Assembly (NCBI GenBank): GCA_963573305.1
Contig: OY754330.1
Coordinates: 20,680,596-20,744,595, forward strand
DNA length: 64,000 bases
Direction of reading: 5' to 3'
Source of the DNA: Pyrrhosoma nymphula
Taxonomy: Eukaryota > Arthropoda > Insecta > Odonata > Coenagrionidae
Part shown: positions 21,046 through 32,363 of the stretch, piece by piece
Layout of the letters: every line of letters begins with the position of its first letter
Numbering within the stretch: position 1 is the stretch's first letter
Notes under the pieces: generated by a model
What the model was told of the DNA's origin: nothing
Seen by the model: only the letters and a program-made list of their open reading frames with translations
Databases searched by the model: none
Translations under genes and position numbers: made by a program

Positions 21046-23125
21046 TATGGAGGAAAACGTGGACAATGAAATAGAATAAAACATTGCCGGCGCTCTCATC
21101 ATCCTTATTTGTTAAGTAAAGCTCAAGCAAAAGATGAAACACTACCTGAAACATTGAAGCTTTCTTCTTTCCGTAATTACAAAGAAATACGCCTCCATCT
21201 CATTCTCAAAAGGCAAAGAACGGAATAAATACAATTTTAACTTCTCAAAGGAAATGTCAGTGCTAGTAAAGAAATATCCGTTTCGATACCTAGTTTGCTC
21301 TGTGTTGAAATGGACGAAGATATTCAAGGAGTTGTGATTGAGGCATTTTATGTACCAGTGGACGAAGAGGGTGGCAATGTGTAAGATGTGTCTTGGGGAA
21401 AACTGAGAGAGGTGTTGGAAGACTGTGACTCTGGGATAAAATATTAGCACTAGACGATATGAATAGTGTAAGAAGGGATGCCTCTGAGAACGTGGTTTGG
21501 TCATTTGGTGACCCTTGAGTGAATGGTAATGGCGAAAACTTGGTAAGTGCATGCTTGGAAAAAGGATTGTTTGTTTCGAATACATGGTTTAAGCGTATGA
21601 AAATTTATCGGTAGATATCCCTATATATAGATAGATAGATAAACGTCTTTATTGGGGCGAGATTGAGACTTAAAAAGTCCCTTCTTCCATCTAACCCATA
21701 TACCATCTAAAACTTATAAGGAGCCTTCTTGGTTATCTCAATAATCAATTTTGGCAATAAGTGGATCCAAGTAATAATGTCGCACGCAAGCAGCTGCGAG
21801 TAAAAGTGGTTACGTTTTAGACAGTGGGTTAAGAACACATTATAAGTGAATACTCCAGGATGCTCTATTGTTAAACCTAAGTGAAAGGGACGAATGTATC
21901 GGAAACGGGAGAGCATGATGTGTTCGTGAGACATTTATTCATAAATGGCAAAAATGTTTAAAAATTCAAAAGAAATATATAGATTTTAAGGGATTTTCTG
22001 CCAAAATATGGGATATTGAGGGGTTTACTGCGAACAATGTTGGCAATATTCGTAGTTGTTTCCTGTTTTGCCGGTATGTGTGACCTTTCTCGGTTGTGTT
22101 GCAACATTTTTCTTAGTAAAGACATTTTGTCTTATATTTACGGTGACAAGGTATAAAAATATCCAATGGCCGTCATAATAGAAACCGGATGTCCTCGGCA
22201 ATTTTCACAATTTTTGTTTTCAGTTGATGGTATTTATTAAGCTCAGATGACTGGAAAGCCGTAATTAAAACTAGGGAACGTGAGCTCTACGGCCTCTTTT
22301 AAAGTGACAAAGTATAAAAATCACCAATGGCCGTAATAAAATTACGATAATTACAGATTATTATTACGGCCATTGGAGATGTTTATACCTTGTCACTTTA
22401 AAAGAGACCGTAGAGCTCACGTTCCCTAGTTTTATATTTACGGTGTTTGCTACTTATTTAAAAGGTGTAATGCTAGGGAAATGGAAACTGGACATAACTT
22501 TCAGGAATGTAGTTATTCACTGAGGAATAACTTATTTCGTCGGATGTATTTACATTAACGTGGTACAGAGCAAGTAATTTCTCCTTTGGAATAACATTAA
22601 CATGAAATACTATAAAATTTAGTGTCTTCAAGATTTTTTTAGAAAAATTAATTCAGCGACGCTCAAACGTAAGAATAGCGGGGTTTTCCTTTTCTCCTTT
22701 GTCCACTGTGGACTTTCCTCCTGTAACAACTTAAAATGCCCTACAAATGATAGATAAAAAATGAGTATGCTTTTTTATTTTACGGGAAGTTCCTCTTGCA
22801 CTTGAGGAATCTTGAATAATCGTCTCTATACTTTTTATACATATCAACCATTGGGTAAGCTACATACCCTCGTTTTTTACTTTAATTATATTATTATAGA
22901 CCAAAACCGAATAAAAATCAAATTGATCTCTCTTAGATAGGGTGAACGTTAATAAAAGTCTTTAAAATATTCAAAAATTGTTACAAATCTATACTAAATT
23001 TTCATTTGATTAAATTTTGCGTGTTGATTTTGAGTGATACAACCGTATACCGTAAAGGGTTAATTAAATAATCGAAGTCCATTACGAAGACCCAGATAGA
23101 TAGGCACACATGGCACACACATATT
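21046..23125. other. No gene; contains one palindromic repeat
   Basis: There are no convincing coding frames. A 147-residue minus frame at 21142-21585 and a 75-residue frame at 21707-21934 lack recognisable motifs and are probably chance. The palindrome at 22267-22433 is listed separately. Confidence 0.35.
22267..22433. repeat. Palindromic MITE-like repeat
   Basis: Arms of about 72 bp (22267-22340 and 22362-22433) are reverse complements: AAAACTAGGGAACGTGAGCT at the left and its complement at the right, with a 21 bp AT-rich loop. A related half-copy (GGTGACAAGGTATAAAAAT, then CCAATGGCCGT) lies at about 22141-22172, so this is a local family. It is non-coding and no target duplication is clear. 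Confidence 0.75.
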
Positions 23126-24034
23126 TCAACCCCATCTAAGATTGCCAAAACCAGAAACATCAAGGAAAGTGGAGAAAGCTATCGTTTGATACACTGTCTT
23201 TCCCCTTGTCCATTTTGTCAACATCGATGTGGTATGCTTCTTAGATGGCAGAAGGTTCTTCAATTCATTCAAGTATTCTACCAGCTGATTGGTAGGTTCT
23301 TGGACAGTCCCCATTCTGCATCCCAACCTCATAGACATTGTCTCGCTTTCCCTTCTAAGGATGGCGCGCTATTAGATCCCCCTTCAATTCTTCATATCTT
23401 CTACCTCCTCTTATTTCGTCCAGAATTCCTATCCTCTTCCTTCCTCTTCATGCTTCCCCAGAGTTCTGCCCTCTATCACTCTCTTCAACATGCCCTCTCC
23501 TCTCAAAACCTCCTCAATCCATCTCCTTTGCCTTCTCCGAACCTCTGCCACAAGCTTCCTCTCCGACCATATCCAATACCTCCTCGTTCGTCTTCCTCGC
23601 CATCCAGCTAACCTTCTCCGTCCTTCTCCAAACCCACATCTCAAACGCCTCAAGTCTACGCACATCCTCCCTTCGCAATGACCAAGTTTCCGACCCATAT
23701 AGCGCCACGCTCCATTTTAAAGTTTTCACCAGCCTCTTCTTTACGTATCTTCTCTGACTCCCCCTAATCAATTCATTTCTCCTCGAAAATTCTTCTTTAG
23801 CGAGCGCAATTCTGCATCTGATGTTCCTACCACTATACCCTGATTATGATTTTATTAACTCCCCTACTACCTTTATTCCTACCTCTTTATACCCCCATGC
23901 CTCCTTACCATTTTTTCTGAATATACGTTAAAAAATAATGGCGATAGTGGGCACCCCTTCGGTAATCCCCGTCCTATCGTAGCCCATCCCGGTTCTCCAT
24001 CGGCTACCCTAACCTTCGCCGTTTGGTTCATTTA
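23126..24034 (-). mobile_element. RTE-type LINE, truncated second copy
   Basis: This is the same family as 15340-18680, in the opposite orientation. From about 24034 downward the minus strand reads KVRVADGEPGWATIG, then GCPLSPLFFNVYSEKMV (motif B). After a deletion that removes motif C it reads KRLVKTLKWSVALYGSETW, then RRLEAFEMWVWRR and ARKTNEEVLDMV. The 3' untranslated part ends in the same ATGCAGAATGGGGACTGTCC block as the first copy (18608-18627). Frame breaks occur at about 23870 and 23560. It is 5'-truncated before motif A. Confidence 0.82.
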
Positions 24035-24100
24035 GAAATTCCGATTTAGACGCCTTATTCATGCTTCATATATACTTGATATATATAGACACCTTCATGC

Positions 24101-24103
<3 letters not shown>

Positions 24104-24183
<80 letters not shown>
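24104..24183. repeat. (TA)n microsatellite
   Basis: An uninterrupted TA dinucleotide run of about 80 bp. Shorter TA runs border the adjoining foldback and PLE remnant at 24357-24373 and 25085-25149, suggesting insertion into, or expansion from, TA-rich ends. Confidence 0.95.
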
Positions 24184-24186
<3 letters not shown>

Positions 24187-24217
24187 CTTTGGAAGTTTTC
24201 GCCAATTGGCCACAAAT

Positions 24218-24360
24218 ATATAAATTCAAACTTACAGGAGGTAGGAAAAAGAGGAAAAGATAAAGAATTCGTTCTTACGGGAACGTTTCGAACCAGTTGG
24301 TCCTTCGTCAGCTCTAGAAGTAAGTAAGTTTGAATACCTCCTGTAAGTTTGAATTTATAT
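24218..24360. mobile_element. Foldback element with well-preserved hammerhead-like core
   Basis: A 26 bp perfect terminal inverted repeat (24218-24243 and 24335-24360, starting ATATAAATTCAAACTTACAG) encloses about 90 bp. On the minus strand the centre contains an intact CTGACGA box (24305-24311), a GGACC/GGTTC stem with AACT loop, GAAAC (24285-24289) and GTT. All conserved hammerhead core bases are present, and helix III (ACGT) is self-complementary, as in PLE-associated and retrozyme hammerheads that work as dimers. It is non-coding and flanked by TA tracts. Confidence 0.7.
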
Positions 24361-24374
24361 ATATATATATATAA

Positions 24375-25082
24375 TAATACACCAGTGTCACTAGCTGTGA
24401 CGCACTAAATAAAATAAAACACTAAGAAAGAACACTCACACGAGAAAAGTTTTTTCCGGAGCTTTCGAAGCCAAAGGCTTCTTTCTCAACGAGAAGATGT
24501 CGACTGACTGGGTCAGAATGCCGCAGGAACAAGGGAACGGGAACGGGAGGGGGAGAAGGGGTGATGGGGGAGGGGGTTAGCAGGATACATTAAGTCCAGG
24601 GGCGCTGCAAGTGTTTAGGCGCCAAATGCACGCTAATTCAAGCATGTGGAGGTTGAGGGCGGAGTCTGAGGGGGGGAGGGAAGCAATAATGGACACCTTG
24701 AAACAAGAATTGAAGACCGCGTCGTGGGACAAAGAATGCGTGGCCACTGGGAGGGAAGCATGGGGGGATGACGGGCAGCAGGACGCACGATGATTATTCA
24801 TTCTGAGGTTAAGGGGGGTGGTACATTGGCCTACATAGAAAGCTGGGCAGAAGTTGCACTGTAAAAGGTAAATTATGTTGGTGGACGTACAGGTGGTGGA
24901 GGGCAGATGGAGGTAGAGGGAGGCCCTTGTTCCTGCGGCATTCTGACCCAGTCAGTCGACATCTTCTCGTTGAGAAAGAAGCCTTTGGCTTCGAAAGCTC
25001 CGGAAAAAACTTTTCTCGTGTGAGTGTTCTTTCTTAGTGTTTTATTTTATTTAGTGCGTCACAGCTAGTGAAACTGGTGTAT

Positions 25083-25085
<3 letters not shown>
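24375..25085 (-). mobile_element. Penelope-like element remnant between inverted pseudo-LTRs
   Basis: Arms of about 160 bp (24375-24545 and 24920-25085) are near-perfect inverted repeats. They flank the 3' end of a PLE ORF on the minus strand (about 24911 to 24577). The frame reads YLLQCNFCPAFYVGQ, TTPLNLRMNNHRAS, PVATHSLSHDAVF, then LELACIWRLNT and GLN. This is the C-terminal part of the GIY-YIG endonuclease that defines PLEs. The RT domain is absent. Each arm has a hairpin GAAGCC..GGCTTC followed by GAAAGCTCC, a diverged hammerhead-like core. Confidence 0.78.

Positions 25086-25149
<64 letters not shown>
25085..25149. repeat. (TA)n microsatellite
   Basis: A TA dinucleotide run at the end of the right pseudo-LTR of the PLE remnant, grading into ACATACATAC. 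Confidence 0.9.
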
Positions 25150-25153
<4 letters not shown>

Positions 25154-28100
25154 CATACCGCTTCCAACACACGATATGTTTAACTGAAGGTTCTCAGAAT
25201 GAATTACTAAAAATTACCAATTCAAGGAATGAGAAGAGCTAAATGATAATAAAATGTGCAGCCAGTATGGTCAAAGTTGATATGATTAATCCAGTTGAAA
25301 GTTTGCCATGAATATATACAACGAAAATCACAGAAACTCTACCGTATGATTAACCATTGTCTAGCTATCTTAATAAATGAGTAATTAACACATTAATTCC
25401 TAGGTTTTTCTTTTGTACTCCAAATGCTTCTGCAAAATCTGAATTGATAGTTACCATTTATCTTGGGAAAATAAAATGAACACATCCTGGACTGCTTTTG
25501 ACTGAATTATACGATGGTTACTTCGAAACCTACTTGACGAAACATTCCCATGTGGATCCCAGATACTTGAATTACAAAATGCGTATGTGATTAATGGCTT
25601 GAAATGAAAGTGTTAAAAAATGATGCTTCAATAGAAAGCATTCAGCAACAAATTGTTGCATTTCTCCTCATTGTTTAATAAAAATTTTACACACAAAAAA
25701 ATCCTTTTTTTTAAACAACGCTTATATTTAAGTGTACTAAAAAGTAAAAAAAATACCTTTTTAGTTTTAAACGAATCTTGTGATCATTTATACAATTAAG
25801 TCTTTACATAAATTGTGCAACGGTTCTTTGAAATTTAAATTATTAGCATTTCATCTCAATATACGTGCTAAAAGGATCGTTGCAACGAATTGCAACAGCG
25901 CCGCCTGACAGTAGACGATGAGATGCGGGTTGCGCCATGTTAGGATAAAGAAATATAATATGTAAACCATTCAATTTTAGTAGATTAACTTGATAATTAG
26001 TAAATTTAATGACTGATTCATGTGCTGTCATCGAGATTAAGTAAATGTGCAAAATTTCAGCTCGATTGAACCTTGGTAAGTGGGTTGGCTTTCGATTACA
26101 AGATTCCATCCGGACAAACAACAAACTGGGCAAGTTAAAATTAGTGTTGCAAAATGCAAAGGGTGCAAAATGCAAAGGGTGTTTGAAAAATCGTGAAATC
26201 GGGTGATTTTTTTATTTAAAAAAAAACTACGAACTAATTGAAAAACCTGAAGTGTATATACACTCAATATAATTAAGGTATTAGAAAATATTTGCCGCAT
26301 AGTGAAACGTTTCTAAGTAGTTGACGTCCATGTGTGGAGCGTGAATATTTTCCCGAGAGTATATCTGGACGACTTATGATCTGTAATATCTTCAGAATGA
26401 TTCCATCTAGGTTTGTTAAATTAAACATCCATTTAAACTCTTTTGTGATTCATATTTTTTGTTAAAATTAGTTTTTACACTCTAACACTTAGTCAAACAG
26501 AGCGGGGGCTATTTTCAAAATTCGAGAAATCAGTTAATTTTTTCAAAAGTTGAAACTCAACTTTCAACTAATGGAAAACCGTTTCTCTTGTATGTAAATT
26601 CACCAAAAATGTAGGTAGTTAACGTAATGGTTTTCTTTCTGTAAAGCCAGAGTTTCTAAGTAATTCACGTCCATGTGTGGTGTGTGAATTTTTTCCCGAG
26701 AGTTTATTTCAAGGACATATGCTCTAGAATATCTCCTGTGATAATAATTTAGAACTGTTACTGATATTATTTCAACATTTGCTTTTTTTTGCGTGCACAA
26801 ATACTTTTTAAGACGCAAGCACAATTATAAATTCAATAAATCCAGCGTACTACGCCTCGTAGGTTTACACAGATACTCAAATACTCATTTCACAATCAGT
26901 GTCACTGGTGCTCCGTTCCAGCAGCAGAATAGCTCTCGGCTCCGGAAATTGGAACATGTTTTGGAACAAGGTTTTTCACAGTTACGTAGTAATCAAGTAC
27001 ATCAAATTACTTGTCATCATACATTACTCAAAGCATTAAGTAATTGACCAAATGTTCTGAATACCGGAAAAAGTCTATAAATAAAGTCCAGAACACAAGT
27101 TTCACTTTTTCATAAATTTAATATATTATAGATGAATTCAATTATTTTTATAAGTACACAGTAATTACAGTAAAGTATTTTCAAACTATAATATTTTAAA
27201 AACTACAATTTTCAAACATATACAAACCCTTAAAAGATAATAATTTCAAACTAAATAAATAGTACTCCAATAATATTTCAAAATAAAATAAATAAAAATC
27301 TAACTTCCACAATATTCATCATCTAGGTTTCCCAGAAAAAAAAGCCTACTACTCCATTCTGTAGACCACTGTGTCCCTTAATCAGTGAAGATATAATTAA
27401 GTATGGACCGGATAATGTTACACGTTTTTTAATGAACTATCGTTGAATGCGTAGAATGCGAAATGTGTAAAACATTTAATAACGGATATTTTCAAACAGT
27501 ATCACATTGAAATTGAGCGTGAAGGGTAGGTAGTACTCACGTGAAGTTAATCAATTGACTCTATAGGCCAAATAGGCCTGGTTTATCGGACCATTGTAAT
27601 TCAAAAAAGGACAAGCTATTCAAGACACGCAATTGTCAATGATAGTTATGGTTTTCATGATCCCCTTCCGGGTGATTAGTTTGAAAGAAAGAAGGGCGAA
27701 AGTTAATTTTGGGAATTAGGGTAATTTAAACCCTCTCACACATATGTCATATATACCAAAAAAAGAGAAATGACGACGTAATATGCGCGTCTACCACAGT
27801 TGCAATGCTACTTTTACAAATGCTCTTAAAGTAATATCTCAATTTTTTTGATTAAATTAAAAAATTAGCACCAAAACTATCTCAAAAGCCATTTTCGCTC
27901 CAATTAAAAGGAAAAGTTGACATGTATGACACTATTTGCATATCGTAATAATTATCGTACATCCATATTAATTACAATTGTTAAAAAAACTACTCATCGT
28001 GGAAAACATTCTGATAATCAACTCCAAATTCGATAAAACCTGTTTGAAATTAGGCATTCTTTTATCATTTTTAGGACAGAGTGATAGAGATCCAGGAATT

Positions 28101-29984
28101 TTCTTTGGCAGCTCCTGCGCTGCAGCATCATAATACATGCTCCACTTGACTAAGTAACTATTAAATACTCGTTCGATTATTCAAATTGTACTTTTTAAAA
28201 ATTCATTCTGAAGTCGACATTTGAATATGGATTCTTGTCATTAAATATTCTGGAGGTTTGTAATACGTTATCCTATAGACAAGTACCTGTTACTTCAAAT
28301 TCGAGTTCATGACAATTTTTTTGTGGGTAATATCTAATTAATAATAAATGAATAATTAGTCATGACAAAATGTTTTTTGCTCCCAGTAAATATTCGCTTA
28401 TTTCAACATAGTCCTGAATGACGCAATCCCATCATTCAACTATCTTCCCATAGCGCTTGGACGCTTTTACACCAGATGGCAGTGCTGTTCGAGTATCGGT
28501 ACTTTCAATACCGGTACCACCGGCAGTACCGATTTCTAATAGTTCCCGGTAGTACCGAAATAGAGCAAATATTACCCGATATTACCGAAAACCGGTATTT
28601 TTTGCCCATCCCTAGCCGGGAGGTCTTATTTTTAGTTGTGTGAAGCACACCTCATATGACGCGCTTGCAATCGGCTTTCGGAATCGTCTCTGGTCTCAGA
28701 AAAGGGAGGAAATAAAAATATATTTTCGAAAGGATTAGGATATTTCTCAGGAACACGCAAAGTCTACTCGTTTAAGCTGGGTGACGGAATGAAAAATTCT
28801 GATAGGGGAAGATAGTTTTATTTTTCGTTTTAATGATTCTTCATGGAGGTGATTTCGAGCAATATCCCTTTCATTGGCCGGAGTTAAGAGTGAAAGATGT
28901 TGAACAAACTTATATGGAATTACTTTTGATAGACCATTATTTATTTTTCTATAACGGACAGAAAGTTTATAATTTATTCCTCACTTTGAATTTTCTAGTG
29001 GGAGTATACGAAAAAAAGGGAAAATTTTTCGGGAAAAACTACTGAAGTAGTCACAGATTAAGTTTGTACTATCGTGTAGCAATTTATTAGTGGGGACACT
29101 ACCTTGAGTGCTATTTCTGCCAAACGCCTGTCGCCAGAACCAGGAATTCAATGGCTGTGGTAATATTTTACTACGTTATACATAAATTGGAACTGACTGG
29201 TTGGCAGGCCTTCATCTCCGATATTTGAGCCATGCAATATGGATGAAGAGGAATTAAGTCAAATGAAGTGGTATACAGTTCTGATTTGAGGGAAAGTTAG
29301 CGGTGTAAACGGACAAAAGGATATTTCTCCTTTTTGCCACACACTATACCAAAAAGGAGTTTGCTTTCAGACTTCTGCTTTGTTGCCGTGCATGGACCGA
29401 TGATCGGCATGAGCTTTTCTCAGAGTAAGATATTCTTGAACCGCTTGAATCGTTTTTACCTCCTTACATTTACTGTGTTACGGCTCACTGTACACATTAT
29501 TCTGAAATGCAGGAACTTCGCTTATTCCGCATTCAAATTTTAGTTTTCTTTCCTCAACTAGCCCCAGTAATTCATTTTCAATCTATTTAATGCAATTTTC
29601 TCCTTGTCTTCTCACCTAATAACTTCTATGCTACTTTAATTTTTCTTTTTTTATCTTTCATCACTTTAAAAGTTATTTTTAAACAGTGAAACCGTTCTTT
29701 TCCCGAGCCACTTTCACACTTACGTTAAGAGGCCAATCTAATTTCTTTGCATTTAAATGTTTTGGTCAGTCTGCGATTCTTCAATAACTGTTATATTTCT
29801 TAGGCTTTATTTGGCATTTTATCATGAGGAAGATGTGATTTTTGTTAAACTTTGCTCCAAGGTAGTTCTTGTAGTCTTTCATGCGATTCCTAAAACACTT
29901 TTATCACTACAATATGATCAATTAGGAATCATCTTCTGCCATCCAGCATTATTTTGGTGTATTTTTTCACCGATGATTTCCTTA
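25150..29984. other. No gene; contains a diverged tandem duplication and a small repeat
   Basis: Frames here are short and unconvincing. A diverged duplication of about 345 bp lies at roughly 26200-26375 and 26520-26725. The best-matched part is GTTTCTAAGTA, followed by ACGTCCATGTGTGG and TTTTCCCGAGAGT, at 26309 and 26651. A GC-richer block at 28490-28615 with repeated CGGTACT/AGTACCG units looks like the core of a short palindromic transposon. AATTCACATT-like AT-rich spacers fill the rest. Confidence 0.4.
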
Positions 29985-29988
29985 AGAT
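29985..29988 (+). repeat. 4 bp target-site duplication, left
   Basis: AGAT precedes the 5' LTR and is repeated at 36289-36292 directly after the 3' LTR, as expected for a Ty3/gypsy-type integration. Confidence 0.8.
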
Positions 29989-30425
29989 TGTGGTAAAGAG
30001 ATTTCGGGGGCGTCCAGAGAGTGTGTGAACCAAGAAATTGAGGACTGCGTCGCCACGAGTCACACGTGGCCAGGCCATCGGCAGGGTTCACACGCTCTTG
30101 GGCGCTCCAGGGCCACCACCCCCCTCCAAACCCCTTTCGGACTCCGAGGTCGCGGCGACCGATTCCTTGGGTGACGGAGAGGCGTGGAGACAAAGGAGTG
30201 AAGCGTCCGCCAGGGTGGGCCATCCTGGACCGCGGGTCAGTGTCTCAACGCCATCCATCCTCTCTTGACACCCGGGAAGGTCGCCACCCTCTCACCACCC
30301 CCTGCCCCCTTCACCACTCCCTGCCCCCCTCGCACCACCCCCTGCTCGCCCGTTTCCACTCCCTGCACCCCCTATTTTTCCACCCACGCAACCCCTTTCG
30401 CCACCCCCTGCACCCTAAAATTGGG

Positions 30426-30432
30426 TATATAA
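30426..30432 (+). promoter_or_regulatory. TATA box of the 5' LTR
   Basis: TATATAA lies within GGGTATATAAGG, with transcription expected about 25-30 bp downstream near 30455. The copy in the 3' LTR is at 35792-35798. The upstream C-rich motif array (30270-30410) is a plausible GC/CACC-box enhancer, by inference. Confidence 0.75.
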
Positions 30433-30600
30433 GGAGAAGACGGTAAGACCCAGGGAGTTCATCCCCACCCTGTACCGTGGCTATGTCGGCCTCGAGCGCG
30501 ACAAGCCTTCCCCGCTCCTCGGCCAGTCGGCGAGAACCGCAAGACTGCCCTGCCCGAACTCGCTTCTCTCACCCGGCCTAGTCGGCGAACGCACGACTGC

Positions 30601-30750
30601 CATCCGCCCTTCACCCTCCGCTCCCGGCCAGTCGGCGAACGCATGACTGCCATCCGCCCTGCACCCTCCGCTCCCGGCCAGTCGGCGAACGCATGACTGC
30701 CATCCGCCCTGCACCCTCCGCTCCTGGCCAGTCGGCGAAAGCAAGACTGC
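30601..30750 (+). repeat. 50 bp tandem repeats in the LTR (three full units)
   Basis: Three consecutive 50 bp units begin CATCCGCCCT and contain CCAGTCGGCGAA; the third has a few substitutions. Two partial units precede them (GTCGGCGA at about 30529 and 30583). The same array is at 35967-36116 in the 3' LTR. It sits between TATA and polyA signals, so it would be in the transcript ends (R/U5). Confidence 0.9.
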
Positions 30751-30863
30751 CACCAGCTTCCGTCCCTTCCGACCCGACGCCGCCTTGTCGCACTCATTGT
30801 GTTGTGTCTCGTAAGTGTTAGTGTACTTGTAAAAGCTGATCTTGCTGTAAAACAATCATGAGC

Positions 30864-30869
30864 AATAAA
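30864..30869 (+). terminator. Polyadenylation signal in LTR
   Basis: AATAAA lies within AGCAATAAAGCTCC about 50 bp from the LTR end; the 3' LTR copy at 36230-36235 would end the element's transcript. Confidence 0.75.
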
Positions 30870-31202
30870 GCTCCCCTAAGGCCAACCAGTCTGTTATTTC
30901 TTCCCCTAATGTCTCGACGACATTAAATGGTGTCAGGTGAAAATTAGAAATTTTTGTGATTAAGGCACTGAGTTTGCTCATGTTAATTATTCACGTCGTA
31001 AATCTAGGACGTTAAATATGATGTTTTCAAATTTTTTGCTAACGGAAGTCAGCATGCTTTTGAATTCTAGATAAATACGATATTTAGTTGGCTACTTTCA
31101 GTGATTTGTCTTATGCTTTTCATGTTGTTCAAGACATATATTTCTGATTTCATTGTTTTACGGCCTTTTATTTAATTTTATTATTTGTTATTTTTGTGCG
31201 CC

Positions 31203-32363
31203 ATGGCCTCTACCAATCCTTTTTTATCGTTCCCGTTGGATACTCCTCATTCTCCATCGCACTTTGTGCAGCCTACGCCTTTCCCTCGATTAACTGTTGA
31301 CACCCCCTCTGTCAATCTCCTTTCCACCGATGCGGCCTCAGCAGGCTCCAGCGTGGCAACACCAAGCACAGCTCCCGCCCATCCTCTCACCATGTTAGGA
31401 AGTAACGCAGCCTTTATTCCCCATTTCAGTGGAGACGATGAAACCACCGTCTCTAATTTTTTCGAATGCCTCAAAACGGTTAGTCATCTCAGTGCGTGGA
31501 CTGAAACACAAACCATATCAATTGCTCGTTTAAGACTTAGTGGTTCGGCCGCCGAATATGTTCACGCTAATCCTCACATTTTATCGAGCTTTGAGAGTTT
31601 TTCTTCCTCTCTTAAACGTAGATTTTCCTTGAAGGTCCCACCTATTTCCCTAGAGAGAATGTTTTCCACGTGTATTCAACGTCCCCTTGAGTCGGTCAAC
31701 GAATTCTCCACTAGGCTTCGCAAAATTGCCCGTCAATTAAAAGAAACTTTCCCGGACCCACAGTCACAAGCAACGAGCATCATTATGGAACATAGACTCT
31801 TGTCACAATTTACGCTGGGGTTGAGAGAAGACGTGGGCCGTTTCGTCGCAGTGAGGAACCCAATGAGCCTACTTGAAGCGGAGGAATTCGCATTACTTGA
31901 AGAAGCAAATATGAGAAATTATGCGAGTAGGACCTCTGATATTAGCACCATGTCAGCCGTTTACCCCCAGTACTATCAGCAAGCCGATTCTCTAGGTCTC
32001 CAGCGCTCACTACCGCTTTCCTCCATTCATAATCCAACGCATCTCACTGCCTACCCCTCCCAACAACAGATAGGACAAGTCAATGCCCTCGCCTCGCAAG
32101 CGAACCCTTCTGCCGCCGAACTTCGTCATGCACCACGCAGGGATAACCGGTCACCTTCCTCTACACGCCGATGCTATCAGTGCGGTCAATCGGGACATAT
32201 CGCTCGCTTTTGTCCCTCAGCACGGCGGTCCTGTTTTTACTGTGGCGAGGAAGCGCATCTTTCTAAGGACTGCCCATTCCTCCTCTGTGGACGGTGCCGC
32301 AAATCCGGCCACCGCCCGATTGACTGTCCGAGTAAAACGACTTCGGCACAGGGAAACTTGTAA
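31203..32363 (+). CDS. gag: Gag polyprotein of the LTR retrotransposon
   Basis: An intact 386-codon frame. I chose the ATG at 31203 (GCCATGGCC context) rather than an upstream TTG. The N-terminal 90 residues are Ser/Thr/Pro-rich. A retrotransposon capsid-type region follows (HFSGDDETTVSNFFECLK, then SIARLRLSGSAAEYV and SLKRRF, RPLESVNEFSTRL). The C-terminus has three CCHC zinc knuckles: CYQCGQSGHIARFC, CFYCGEEAHLSKDC and CGRCRKSGHRPIDC. Gag packages the RNA into cytoplasmic particles. The frame ends at TAA 32361-32363, immediately downstream of a slippery heptamer that would feed ribosomes into pol. With intact gag and near-identical LTRs it is probably expressed. Confidence 0.92.
   Translation: MASTNPFLSFPLDTPHSPSHFVQPTPFPRLTVDTPSVNLLSTDAASAGSSVATPSTAPAHPLTMLGSNAAFIPHFSGDDETTVSNFFECLKTVSHLSAWTETQTISIARLRLSGSAAEYVHANPHILSSFESFSSSLKRRFSLKVPPISLERMFSTCIQRPLESVNEFSTRLRKIARQLKETFPDPQSQATSIIMEHRLLSQFTLGLREDVGRFVAVRNPMSLLEAEEFALLEEANMRNYASRTSDISTMSAVYPQYYQQADSLGLQRSLPLSSIHNPTHLTAYPSQQQIGQVNALASQANPSAAELRHAPRRDNRSPSSTRRCYQCGQSGHIARFCPSARRSCFYCGEEAHLSKDCPFLLCGRCRKSGHRPIDCPSKTTSAQGNL

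Larger units (their letters stand above)
29989..30922 (+). repeat. 5' LTR
   Basis: 934 bp from TGTGGTAAAG to CGACGACA. It has a pyrimidine-rich U3 with repeated CCACYCCCTGC units, a TATA box at 30426-30432, a set of 50 bp tandem repeats downstream of the expected start, and an AATAAA at 30864-30869. Open frames in it are shadows and are repeated exactly in the 3' LTR. Confidence 0.95.

Noticed and set aside
21142..21585. 147-residue minus ORF
   Set aside because: No domain, no repeated copy and biased composition (His/Ser/Phe-rich); probably chance.
24061..24327. An 88-residue frame with a long Ile-Tyr repeat
   Set aside because: It is simply the (TA)n microsatellite translated.
30038..30855. 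Several long open frames on both strands in the 5' LTR (and 35404-36221 in the 3' LTR)
   Set aside because: They lie in GC-rich repeated LTR sequence, overlap one another on both strands and owe their length to the 50 bp tandem repeats; no domain is present.
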